A stretch of DNA of 64,000 nucleotides from NCBI GenBank assembly GCA_034189325.1, contig JAXHUM010000096.1, positions 1 through 64,000 on the forward strand, given 5' to 3'. Both the position numbers and the translations under genes were made by a program. The stretch is from JAXHUM01 sp034189325. GTDB taxonomy: Bacteria; Desulfobacterota; DSM-4660; Desulfatiglandales; Desulfatiglandaceae. This document shows positions 16,908-25,443 of this stretch, in pieces. Below the pieces are notes generated by a model. The model had not been told where the DNA came from. It ran no database searches and was given only the letters and a program-made list of their open reading frames with translations. How positions within the stretch are numbered: the first letter of the stretch is position 1; each line of letters opens with the position of its first letter.

Positions 16908-19070
16908 CTAGACGTCATGTGAGTAATACAATAGCGATGAGATGAGCATCCTGAGCATAATCTTCGAGTCGCAGTGAAAAGCATAGCGCTTGAAGTTCTT
17001 CCATTCTCTATCAATCATCTCCTCCGCCTCTTTTCTGCAGACTTCAAGCGCACCGGAATTTCTGACCATGACAATAGATTTTTCCAGATACTCCTTCTCT
17101 CTCCTCAAATCCGGAGAACAGAAAATCTCCAAAAAGGTTTTTCGTTCCTCTCTTGAAAGCATTTTGAGCGTTGTGACGATCACGTAGGTCGGTTTTCCCG
17201 CGGTGATATCCTCTCCGCATGTTTTGGTCCAACCTGGGGACTGACTGAAATTATTCACGTCGTCAATAATTTGAAAGGCAACGCCGAAAACACGCCCTAG
17301 GGTAGCGAAAACTCTTCTTTTTTCTACGCTCCCACCTGAGAGAATGCAGGCCATTTCAGCGACTGCTTCGACACTTGCGCCCGTCTTAAACGCATACATC
17401 TGTAATAATTTCTTATCGAGCGAATCTCTTAGCCATTTATCAAGGTTTTGTTTAGATAGGTTTTTGGACCAGTAAATATCGAGTCCCTGACCCAAGTGGG
17501 CGCGTGTCCATACCTGGATGATGAGTTTATATATTTCCAGACGCTGGTTTTCTGTCAGATGAGGGTGGTCTTTTAGAAGCAAATAAGGAAGAAAATATAG
17601 TGAATTGCCAAGGTTAATGGCCACATCAATGCCATATTTTAGATGGAGAGATTCTGCTCCACGTCGAATAAGAGAATCATCCTCTATATCATCTATGATA
17701 AGGGACCCGGAATGATTCAGTTCAGTAAACGCGGAAATCATTTTGGCATAGGGTGCTGACGGAACGCCCGCCGATTCAAGGAGGAGCATGGAACATAAGG
17801 GGCGCCAATGTTTGCCGCTACGCGATAAGAAATCCCAGGCGGGCTTTGATATGACCTCGGTGATTCCCTCAGGTTCATGAAGCCAATTTTCCTCGGCTAT
17901 GTTCTCAACGAGCCACTTCTTGTCTATCTTCTTGGGTAAGAAGTCCTCTAAGTGCTTGTCAATAGTCTCGACAAAGCTATTAATGTACTCTTTCGAATCA
18001 AAAATGAAGCCAAAACCATTTAATTCGATTCGAGCATTCCCCCTCACAGGATCTCCTTTTAAAATACCGGAAGCCACCCCGGCACCCTCCCAAATAGCCC
18101 TTTGGAATCCAAAAATGGGGATTTCCTGTGCATCCGCTAACGGTTTGAGGTCCAACACCATATCAACTTCAGGCACTCGTAGACGAAATTCAATCGGATA
18201 ATGAATGTGTGTGTGGGGACTTTCCCATTCCCGCACAGTTTCGATTTCTACTTCAAGATTATCTTGGATCCTTCCGGAATCATATCGAATCCACACCCTA
18301 CGGTGAAGAGACTGGCCGGTTCGAGCGTCCAAATGCTGAATAAAAACTACATCAGTGGAATCATCCAAATTGATTCCAGCCCATATCCAGGCTAGTGGTT
18401 CTTTATTCTCTCCTCGTTGTAACCAAGAAAAATCACCGAACTGGTGATCAAGCCAGGCTCTGCCTGATATCTTGACACCATTCGCTGTCCCAGACAGGGC
18501 CATACGAGGATAACTCAGATACGCCATTCCCCCAAACTGGGACTGCTCGTTAGATATCAGATCAAGTCTTTCGTACTGGGGTTTCAGAATAAAATTATAG
18601 TGATTTTTTTCGTCGGGGCTGAAGCGGAGCCCGAAGTAATTATCCTGTTGAAAAAGATGGTAGGAATCCCACTCAATATTCAGGACCTCTTCAGCGACGA
18701 TAGGAGAAGACTGCTTCAGGACGATTGGAGAGGGAGGCCCATATTCTTCAATCTCACCCAAATAGGCATCCTTCAGATGGCTGCTGATCGTTGATTCGTG
18801 AACTTCTTTTAGTCTACTAAGAAAGACGGCGTGCGCACCTGTATCTATACAGGAATTAAAGGTATGGGATGATTCATTGACGGAGATGAGCGTATTAATC
18901 AGGGAATAACCTACTAGGTTCGGGCCTGGATGATTGGAAAGGGTCTTGAAAAAACTTGTCATAAAGAACGTTGGCAGGGTAGATTCGAGTTGATAATACC
19001 CGTGGCAAAACCACCATTCCAATTCATCTGCTTTCTGAGGTTTTTCACAATATATATGCATAAAAAGCAT
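16908..19070 (-). CDS. fusion of AttH/CrtC-like domain with trans-prenyl diphosphate synthase
   Basis: 720-residue two-domain protein. Residues 1 to about 360 resemble the AttH/CrtC (hydroxyneurosporene hydratase, lipocalin-like) family: the opening LEWWF at 18-22 and the signature WLDHQFGDFSW at 206-216. Residues about 370-720 are an all-helical polyprenyl synthase. The first aspartate-rich motif DDIED is at 460-464, RRG follows, and GEDITAGKPTY comes after the second motif region. The second motif reads DDVNN (603-607), with Asn where DDxxD is usual. The synthase half would elongate allylic diphosphates with IPP. CrtC relatives hydrate isoprenoid double bonds and some AttH-like proteins are non-canonical terpene cyclases. 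No signal peptide is visible, so a cytosolic place is likely, unlike exported AttH. Weak AAGAAAG leader before the ATG. Activity and product are inference. Confidence 0.8.
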   Translation of the reverse strand: MLFMHIYCEKPQKADELEWWFCHGYYQLESTLPTFFMTSFFKTLSNHPGPNLVGYSLINTLISVNESSHTFNSCIDTGAHAVFLSRLKEVHESTISSHLKDAYLGEIEEYGPPSPIVLKQSSPIVAEEVLNIEWDSYHLFQQDNYFGLRFSPDEKNHYNFILKPQYERLDLISNEQSQFGGMAYLSYPRMALSGTANGVKISGRAWLDHQFGDFSWLQRGENKEPLAWIWAGINLDDSTDVVFIQHLDARTGQSLHRRVWIRYDSGRIQDNLEVEIETVREWESPHTHIHYPIEFRLRVPEVDMVLDLKPLADAQEIPIFGFQRAIWEGAGVASGILKGDPVRGNARIELNGFGFIFDSKEYINSFVETIDKHLEDFLPKKIDKKWLVENIAEENWLHEPEGITEVISKPAWDFLSRSGKHWRPLCSMLLLESAGVPSAPYAKMISAFTELNHSGSLIIDDIEDDSLIRRGAESLHLKYGIDVAINLGNSLYFLPYLLLKDHPHLTENQRLEIYKLIIQVWTRAHLGQGLDIYWSKNLSKQNLDKWLRDSLDKKLLQMYAFKTGASVEAVAEMACILSGGSVEKRRVFATLGRVFGVAFQIIDDVNNFSQSPGWTKTCGEDITAGKPTYVIVTTLKMLSREERKTFLEIFCSPDLRREKEYLEKSIVMVRNSGALEVCRKEAEEMIDREWKNFKRYAFHCDSKIMLRMLISSLLYYSHDV

Positions 19071-19694
19071 CTTTCTTTAAAGTCATATCTAGTACAATAT
19101 TCTTTGTAATTGACAATTTTCAGGTTTAAGGAGGTCAGTTTGATATGAGGAGGGGCGCCGAAGAAAAACACCTCTTAATAAACAGGAGGTATCCTCAATT
19201 GGATAATATAAGTTGCGCAGACGACAACTTCCTTATATTTCTGAATTGTGTTCAATCACTCTTGTCTGAAACATCTTTTGATGACAACACATACTATTCT
19301 AACGGGAGGAAAAAATAATCCTCAGAGCAGCTCCAGTGAGGATACCACATGTATTATTCACCAGTCTCAATAAAGAAGCCCGCCGACTCAGGGGATGCAA
19401 GATGTCCGGCTCGCTTTTTATACATTTCGCCCGCAGCTATTCATCTGCTTCTTTGTTTGTGGGAAGCAAAACGGCTCTGAGCAATCAAGACGTTTTTCGG
19501 ATTTGCCGATAACAGCATAATACGGTTCGCTGCTTGGTGAGAGGCGGTAACCTATTGCTTTTTAAAAAAATAATTATATATAGATTTCACTTATATGTCA
19601 AGGAGAAACCGAGCGAGATATGCTTTGTACCGGGTTGGTGTCTGCCAAGTGTTCATTAAGGACGTGAGCTCCAGGATATTGATGCATGTCAAAC
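19071..19694. other. gene-free region, upstream of the prenyltransferase fusion
   Basis: About 620 bases with no open frame of recognisable content. It is locally AT-rich near 19,560-19,600. It probably contains the promoter of the divergent prenyltransferase-fusion gene, but no clear consensus pair was identified. Confidence 0.45.
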
Positions 19695-20027
19695 AAGGGA
19701 AGATCCTTTTGAGTCTCTGCAGTTCTTTATAGCTGGTAAGATCGTAATGGATGGGGGGTAACGGAGTCCTCTGATTTTTTCGGCTGAAACGAGGGCTATA
19801 TTCACGATTAGAGCGGTCTCGTTTCGAAGGCCGGTTTCCAGGATATGTTAAATGATTTTCCTGCTGAATTGGGCCGCCACCCTAAAATCAGGTTTTTCCA
19901 GGGTCGCAAGCGAAATTGCAGGCGATCGAACTCACAAAAAGGCCCCCTCTGTGACGGCTGAGACAGTGCCAGACTACAAGACATTGAGGGCCACATTGGC
20001 TCCCCGATTTATTCACGAGAAGAATTT
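19695..20027 (-). pseudogene. decayed partial copy of surE
   Basis: This stretch aligns by eye with the intact surE gene at 23,051-23,815, in the same orientation. Bases 19,695-19,757 match about 23,058-23,130 (shared GCTGGTAAGATC), and 19,764-20,027 match about 23,285-23,545 (shared CCACCCTAAAATCAGG and AAAAAGGCCCCCTCTGTG). About 150 bases between the two blocks are missing, and the 5' third of surE (including the NDDG metal site) is absent. Point changes and small indels break the frame. It is a relic of a surE duplication or of a second related copy, not an expressed gene. Open frames read on the plus strand here are shadows of it. Confidence 0.85.
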
Positions 20028-20175
20028 TAATTGCCTACTTCTATTAGCGGGTATAATGTGGGGCACATCTAGAGAAAAAGATTGCAGGGGTTTCTCAGAG
20101 GTGTTTATCAACGACACCGTCGTCGATATATGAGTTTTTTTGAATTTTTTTAAACTCATTTATGAGGAGGTTGTG

Positions 20176-21321
20176 ATGAATGATAGCATGAAATGGATTA
20201 TCAGTTTATCGATTATTTTCGGGCTATTTTTTTCTCCTCTGGTGATGACAGCGCCTGCCAACGCCGACAAACTGGCTGATGCCATTGCCATGACAAAGCA
20301 GGGGCCTGGAGAGGGGGAGATCAATTCAGAAGCGTCTAAAGGCTTTCTCGGTATTGCTGGAGCCCCTAAACTCAATCTGTGGATAGGGTTTCTGTGGGCG
20401 ATATGGGTTGGATGGATTTTCTCTACGGTTGGGGCTTTCGGCGGTATCATGGCAGGTGTTGGGCACATTACCATCTACGGCCTAGGATCCTATGCCAAGA
20501 GCTTTCAATCAACAGGCCCTGCACTGAATAAATTCATAACTGACAGCATCCGGGTGTCCAACCAGTGGCTCGTAGGCTTGTCAGCATTGATTTCCAGCAG
20601 CAACTACTTACGACAAAGGAGAATGGTGCCGGCCCTTGGCTTTTTTCTGGGCATAGGTGCTCTCTTCGCAACCCTGTTGATTGTCTTCACTACTGCTGGA
20701 AAAATCAAATTCTCCCAATACCAGGGCTACTTCGGCCTCTGCGTCTTCCTCATCGGCGGTTTTATGCTCTATGAGTTGACACCCAAGGGGCAGTCATCAA
20801 AAAAAGAGGCACAGAAGGCTGCGAAGGCCTTCGAGCAGACAGTGAAGGACAAAGGGGACATTAGAGAACAGGGTGTTAAAACATTAAAATGGGATCTATT
20901 AAACACAGAGATCTCCTTTTTTGGACGGCGCTTTTCTTTCAGTCCTATTTGGGCTTTTGTCGGAGGTTTTGTGATCTCTGCCGTGGCGTCGTTCATAGGG
21001 GTGGGGGGCGGTTTCCTTTACGTCCCCTTCCTGACCAGTATTGTGGGATTGCCCATGTTTGTGGTTGCCGGCACTTCAGCCCTGTCCGTGCTGATCGGAA
21101 TGATATTTTCTATATTTAACTATATGGTCCTCAAGGGTATCATGGTTTATTGGCCAATGATCGGAGCTGAACTGGCCGGCATATTCGTTGGTTCCATGAT
21201 AGGACCTAGGACGGGGAAATATATTCCTGATAAGGTCCTCAAGATTATATTCATCATACTGGCCCTATTTATCGGTCTCAGATACACTTTGAGAGGCTTC
21301 TTCGGCATCTCGATTATCTAG
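20176..21321 (+). CDS. TSUP-family (TauE/SafE) sulfur-anion permease
   Basis: 381-residue membrane protein starting at the ATG preceded by GAGGAGG at 20,164-20,170. About nine hydrophobic segments; the TSUP signature appears in both halves (WAIWVGWIFSTVGAFGGIMAG, and GVGGGFLYVPFLTSIVGLP followed by GTSALSVLIGM). Characterised members export sulfite, sulfoacetate or related organosulfonates, or import them. The first 35 residues look like a signal peptide or first helix, followed by an extracytoplasmic loop. A central soluble loop of about 60 charged residues is unusually long. It heads a same-strand group with a small membrane protein and a DUF169 protein. Substrate unproven. Confidence 0.87.
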   Translation: MNDSMKWIISLSIIFGLFFSPLVMTAPANADKLADAIAMTKQGPGEGEINSEASKGFLGIAGAPKLNLWIGFLWAIWVGWIFSTVGAFGGIMAGVGHITIYGLGSYAKSFQSTGPALNKFITDSIRVSNQWLVGLSALISSSNYLRQRRMVPALGFFLGIGALFATLLIVFTTAGKIKFSQYQGYFGLCVFLIGGFMLYELTPKGQSSKKEAQKAAKAFEQTVKDKGDIREQGVKTLKWDLLNTEISFFGRRFSFSPIWAFVGGFVISAVASFIGVGGGFLYVPFLTSIVGLPMFVVAGTSALSVLIGMIFSIFNYMVLKGIMVYWPMIGAELAGIFVGSMIGPRTGKYIPDKVLKIIFIILALFIGLRYTLRGFFGISII

Positions 21322-21400
21322 AGGTGGGGTAATAATACCATTCGGCGGAATCTTTTAGTAATTACCCGCCCCAGCAGAACGCAATGTAAGAGGACGAAAA

Positions 21401-21958
21401 ATGAAAACATTTTTCGCCTATACCAATTATTACATAGATAAAATATTGATATTTTTTTACAGGATCACCAGTTATACTTTTGTTGATTACTGCATCGGAA
21501 CCTTTGTTCTTGCCTTTATCTGTGTTTTCATAGGGGAGGCCACTATTTCTCTGGCCTTGAAATTCAATAAGCGGTACCTAGATCAACTCAATTTCGATAT
21601 GAAAGAAAAGCAAAGACTATCCATGGGAGCTTATAAGGCAGGTGATCTTGTAGGCTACAAGGCGTTGAACAAAGAGGCAACGGATGCCTGGGGGAAGAAA
21701 TTTTTCACAATGGTTGCCTACTCCGCAGGCATCCTGTGGCCCATACCCTTTGCGCTTGGTTGGATGCAGTCACGGTTTCAAGGAGTTGAGTTCCCCATCT
21801 TGTTCCCATTGTCTTGCATATTCGGGGATTCGGTTGGATATACATATACCTTTATTCCTCTCTACATCCTTTGCAGAATAATCTTTAAATACCTGCGTCC
21901 ACGGCTTCCCTATTTCAGGGGAATCCAGAAAGGCTTGGATGCCTACGAAACAGATTAG
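21401..21958 (+). CDS. small conserved-looking membrane protein, unknown function
   Basis: 185-residue protein with a hydrophobic segment at about 27-52, a charged amphipathic stretch at 55-95, and two further hydrophobic segments near 103-120 and 133-160. The charged stretch followed by paired helices is loosely reminiscent of Oxa1/DUF106-type membrane proteins, but I would not assign it. It lies 79 bases after the TSUP permease, same strand, and ends just before the DUF169 gene, so it is probably part of one transcription unit and may be an accessory subunit of the permease. Confidence 0.65.
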   Translation: MKTFFAYTNYYIDKILIFFYRITSYTFVDYCIGTFVLAFICVFIGEATISLALKFNKRYLDQLNFDMKEKQRLSMGAYKAGDLVGYKALNKEATDAWGKKFFTMVAYSAGILWPIPFALGWMQSRFQGVEFPILFPLSCIFGDSVGYTYTFIPLYILCRIIFKYLRPRLPYFRGIQKGLDAYETD

Positions 21959-22007
21959 GTGGTCCTGTATAACTGCAAGAAATGATAAGAACAGTGAGGA
22001 AATTACT

Positions 22008-22847
22008 ATGATTGACACGAAGAAATTATTGAATGATGTGGAGTTTGCCGAGGCAATCTTGGAAAATGAAGAATTAAGCAACACGGATGTCGTTTTCACT
22101 CTTAGAAATCTTCTGAAAATGAAATATTATCCCGTTGCCGTTAAGCTCTTTTATTCGGATGATGAATTGGAGAACTTTAAAAAGAATGTGGACTACAAGA
22201 CTGCGTTGCATCCCTTTACCATGTGTCATTATGTCGCTGCATCGAGACAACGGGGCGACATCCTATTAGGAATTCCAGAAAAAACGGGATGCACGAACGC
22301 GAAATACGTACTGGGCTGGAAAGAATTGGATGAAGGCGAAATTAAGAGTCATCTGAAATATACCAAGGATGCGAATCAGGCGGAGAGATTTGTCAAAACC
22401 AAAAAAAGGATGCCTTCAGGATTGCTGGCATATGCAACCGCCCCTTTACACAAATCACCCTTTGAGCCGGATGTAATTCATGGAATGTCGGATGTTCTTC
22501 AAGCCTATCATATGGGAAATGATTGGTGCGCTGTATTCGACAAACATCCCTTTGAGATGACCATGACCATGAATTCCTCTGTGTGTCACGGCATCGTCGG
22601 CTGTTATGTGACGCAGAAACCAAATATAACCCCTATGTGCAGCAGCAGCTATACTGCTGGGAAGACAGAACAGGGTGAGATCAACTGGATTTTCCCGGGC
22701 CCGCACCTCAAACCGACCGTCAAATGGCTGCTTGAAAGGACCGTGCGCGATGGTGGTGCGTCCTTTCCAAGGACAGGTGAAACCTATCCTGGTTTCGATA
22801 TATGCAAGTTATGCCCCTACCTTGTTTGGACGACTCCTAAACAGTGA
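22008..22847 (+). CDS. DUF169 family protein
   Basis: 279-residue soluble protein of the DUF169 type, common in anaerobic bacteria and archaea. Recognisable features are an N-terminal MKYYPVAVKLFYSDDE segment, the HPFTMCHYVAASRQRGD region, a GCTNAKYVLGW segment and several conserved cysteines (including a C-terminal CKLCPYL). Cysteine spacing suggests metal or cofactor binding, but no function is established for the family. The start at 22,008 follows GTGAGGA; an upstream in-frame ATG at 21,939 overlaps the previous gene and is unlikely. It is last in the TSUP-membrane protein-DUF169 group and converges on surE. Confidence 0.8.
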   Translation: MIDTKKLLNDVEFAEAILENEELSNTDVVFTLRNLLKMKYYPVAVKLFYSDDELENFKKNVDYKTALHPFTMCHYVAASRQRGDILLGIPEKTGCTNAKYVLGWKELDEGEIKSHLKYTKDANQAERFVKTKKRMPSGLLAYATAPLHKSPFEPDVIHGMSDVLQAYHMGNDWCAVFDKHPFEMTMTMNSSVCHGIVGCYVTQKPNITPMCSSSYTAGKTEQGEINWIFPGPHLKPTVKWLLERTVRDGGASFPRTGETYPGFDICKLCPYLVWTTPKQ

Positions 22848-23050
22848 ATGGCGATTGATATCGAATGTTGCTAAGCGTCAAGTGTGGATTGCTGGAAGCA
22901 ATTGGAAATTTTGATAAAACATGGCTTGTCTGTTCATGTGTCCCAATATTCCATGTGTCAGCATCTGGCTCGGAGAAGAAACCTTTTGCAAAAACGTACA
23001 CACTGGCATGATCATTATCCGCCACACATGCGGGTGGACAGTCCCTTGAT

Positions 23051-23815
23051 TTAGGCACGAAAGGGGAAGGGGGTCTTTTTAAGTCTCTCCAGTTCTTCAT
23101 GGCTGGTAAGATCATAATGAATGGGGGTAATGGTGATCTTATTTTCTCTCAATGCTGTCAGATCGTTATTTCTTTTCCCATTATCAATAGACCTCTCTCC
23201 GGCCAGCCAGTAATAAACATTACCTCTGGGGTCGCTTCGGCGTTCAAAGCTCTCCTCAAACCTGGAAGTCGCCTGTCTCGTAAAACAGACTCCTCTGATT
23301 TCTTCTGCAGGAACAGCTGGGACATTCACGTTGAGAGCGGTCCCGTCTCGAAGGCCGTTTTCCATGATATGTTGGATGATTTTCCTACTGAATTGGGCTG
23401 CCACCCTAAAATCAGGGTTTTTCAGGGTTGCAAGGGAGATGGCAGCCGATCGGAAACCCAAAAAGGCCCCCTCTGTGGCGGCTGAGACAGTGCCCGAGTA
23501 CAGGACATTGACGCCCACATTGGCCCCCAGATTTATTCCTGAGAGGATTATATCGGGTGGCTTATCTAGTAATTCTTGGACCGCTATTTTTACGCAATCC
23601 GCAGGTGTCCCTTTAACCGCATAACCGAAAAATGTCCCGTTCTTATGAACCTCGCGAACCCTCAATGGAGATGAAAGGGTAATGGCATGGCCCACCGCAC
23701 TCATCTCCGTGCTGGGAGCGACGACATGAACTTCGTAATCCGATTCCAGGGCATGGAAAAGCGCCATAAGGCCAGGCGCATGAATACCATCATCATTAGT
23801 CAAGAGAATTTTCAT
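23051..23815 (-). CDS. surE: 5'/3'-nucleotidase SurE
   Basis: 254-residue survival protein E. The N-terminal metal site ILLTNDDGIHAPG is present, as are PSTEMSAVGHAITL, the VKGTPADCV substrate loop, and the LSGINLGANVGVNVLYSGTVSAATEGAF core. It removes phosphate from nucleoside 5'- and 3'-monophosphates and short polyphosphates in a divalent-metal-dependent reaction in the cytoplasm. Length matches the family (about 250). The ATG at 23,813-23,815 gives a perfect N-terminus. It diverges from the fumarate hydratase genes over about 125 bases. A degraded partial copy lies 3 kb to the left. Confidence 0.95.
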   Translation of the reverse strand: MKILLTNDDGIHAPGLMALFHALESDYEVHVVAPSTEMSAVGHAITLSSPLRVREVHKNGTFFGYAVKGTPADCVKIAVQELLDKPPDIILSGINLGANVGVNVLYSGTVSAATEGAFLGFRSAAISLATLKNPDFRVAAQFSRKIIQHIMENGLRDGTALNVNVPAVPAEEIRGVCFTRQATSRFEESFERRSDPRGNVYYWLAGERSIDNGKRNNDLTALRENKITITPIHYDLTSHEELERLKKTPFPFRA

Positions 23816-23939
23816 TGCTAATCTACCAAATATTATATATATAATGCCGATCGTTTAACCGATATTCCATAATAAAATATTGTGTCACATTTATTTCTAA
23901 TCTGCTACAAGAAAAGGCAAATTTTCATCGGAGGATTCC

Positions 23940-24779
23940 ATGCGTCGAATTTCTACTCCACGAATTGCAGATGCGGTAAAAGATGCTGCAATTAAGGCAA
24001 ATCTCGAATTAGGAGAAGATGTTATCCGTGCATTTGACAAGGCCCTCAAGGAGGAGGAATCTCCAGTCGGTAAAGATATTCTGCTTCAGCTCCAAGAAAA
24101 CGCCAGGATAGCCAGGGAGGAGAGAATCCCAATGTGTCAAGACACAGGCCTGGCAGTTATTTTTGTGGAACTCGGCCAGGATGTACTGCTTGAGGGAGGT
24201 GATTTCAAAGCAGCGGTGGAAGATGGCATCAGAAGGGGATATGAAGAGGGCTTTCTTCGGAAATCCGTTTGTCATCCATTCACCAGAAAGAACACGGGTG
24301 ATAATACGCCGATAATTTTCCATATCGATATTGTGCCGGGTGATAGGTTAAAGATCTGGGTGGTCCCCAAGGGCGGAGGAAGCGAGAATATGAGCAAACT
24401 TTTTATGCTTCCCCCTTCTGCTGGATGGGAAGGGATTAAGGAAAGGATTGTCCAGACCGTGGCCGAAGCAGGGCCCAATCCCTGTCCTCCGACTATCATA
24501 GGCGTAGGGATAGGGGGGAATTTTGAACAATCCGCCATTCTTGCCAAGAAATCGCTTCTCAGACCCCTTGGCGATCCCAATCCAGATCCTACGCTGGGAG
24601 AAATGGAAGAGGAACTCCTCAAAGAGATCAATAAGACCGGAGTGGGCCCACAGGGCCTTGGTGGACGGATCACGTCTCTTGCGGTTCATGTCCTGATGAT
24701 GCCCTGTCATATTGCAAGTCTTCCCCTGGCTGTGAATATCCAATGTCATGCAAGCCGCCACCTGGAAATTGAGTTTTAG
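23940..24779 (+). CDS. class I fumarate hydratase, alpha subunit
   Basis: 279-residue alpha subunit of the two-subunit, oxygen-sensitive 4Fe-4S fumarase. Visible family motifs are RIPMCQDTGLAVIFVELGQDV (cluster Cys), KNTGDNTPIIFHIDIVPGD, GGGSENMSKL, NPCPPTIIGVGIGGNFEQSA (cluster Cys) and VNIQCHASRHLEI (Cys). The three cysteines fit coordination of a substrate-binding cluster with one free iron. It interconverts fumarate and malate in the TCA cycle or its reductive branch. A closely related family is L(+)-tartrate dehydratase alpha. GGAGG lies just before the ATG. The beta subunit starts 12 bases downstream. Confidence 0.92.
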   Translation: MRRISTPRIADAVKDAAIKANLELGEDVIRAFDKALKEEESPVGKDILLQLQENARIAREERIPMCQDTGLAVIFVELGQDVLLEGGDFKAAVEDGIRRGYEEGFLRKSVCHPFTRKNTGDNTPIIFHIDIVPGDRLKIWVVPKGGGSENMSKLFMLPPSAGWEGIKERIVQTVAEAGPNPCPPTIIGVGIGGNFEQSAILAKKSLLRPLGDPNPDPTLGEMEEELLKEINKTGVGPQGLGGRITSLAVHVLMMPCHIASLPLAVNIQCHASRHLEIEF

Positions 24780-24790
24780 AGGAGGTTATT

Positions 24791-25348
24791 ATGAGTGCGA
24801 CACTCCATCTGGATACCCCGTTGTCTACCAAGGACGTTGAATCACTGCGTGCCGGAGACAGGATTACGATAAGCGGAACAGTCTATACCGGGAGGGATGC
24901 GGCTCACCGGAGACTCATTGACTTGATCAATGAAGGAAAAGAGCTTCCCATTCCTATTGAAGGGCAGGTGATCTATTATGTCGGACCATCGCCCCCTCCT
25001 CCCGGAAGAGTGATTGGCGCTGCAGGGCCAACCACCAGCTACCGAATGGATCCCTACACGCCGAAATTGATAGAATTGGGTCTCAAAGGGATGATTGGAA
25101 AAGGGAAAAGGTCTCAGGAAGTAAAAGAGGCTATGGTCAAGAAGAAGGCCGTTTATCTCGCTGCCATTGGAGGTGCGGGGGCACTTATGGCCAAAGCAAT
25201 AAAAGAGGCGAAAGTAGTGGCTTATGAAGACCTAGGTCCTGAGGCCATACGAGAATTGAGAGTAGAGGAACTTCCCGTAATCGTTGTGAACGATACTCTG
25301 GGAAACGACCTTTATGTTGATGGCAGAAAAACGTATCAGATAAAATAG
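24791..25348 (+). CDS. class I fumarate hydratase, beta subunit
   Basis: 185-residue beta subunit. Features are RAGDRITISGTVYTGRDAAHRR, the YVGPSPPPPGRVIGAAGPTTSYRMD swivel-domain motif, LGLKGMIGKGKRS, and AIGGAGALMAKAIKEA. It carries the mobile half of the active site of the heterodimeric fumarase. Its length and separate gene show the split architecture found in anaerobes and archaea rather than the single-chain FumA. GAGGAGG-like sequence precedes the ATG. It is translated with the alpha subunit from one mRNA. Confidence 0.92.
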   Translation: MSATLHLDTPLSTKDVESLRAGDRITISGTVYTGRDAAHRRLIDLINEGKELPIPIEGQVIYYVGPSPPPPGRVIGAAGPTTSYRMDPYTPKLIELGLKGMIGKGKRSQEVKEAMVKKKAVYLAAIGGAGALMAKAIKEAKVVAYEDLGPEAIRELRVEELPVIVVNDTLGNDLYVDGRKTYQIK

Positions 25349-25443
25349 GGTGGCGAGAGAGCCTAAAGAGCCTTTCAGTAATTGCATGAGTAGGTGTGAT
25401 ACGGTATTAACATGAAGATCCTCATGAATCTTGAGGGGTTGGC

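Noticed and set aside
16745..17014. 89-codon minus-strand open frame downstream of the prenyltransferase fusion
   Set aside because: It overlaps the end of the fusion gene in another frame and has no family resemblance.
19852..20133. 93-codon plus-strand open frame in the gap before the TSUP gene
   Set aside because: It is the antisense reading of the decayed surE copy; the intact surE has the same kind of shadow frame at 23,331-23,624.
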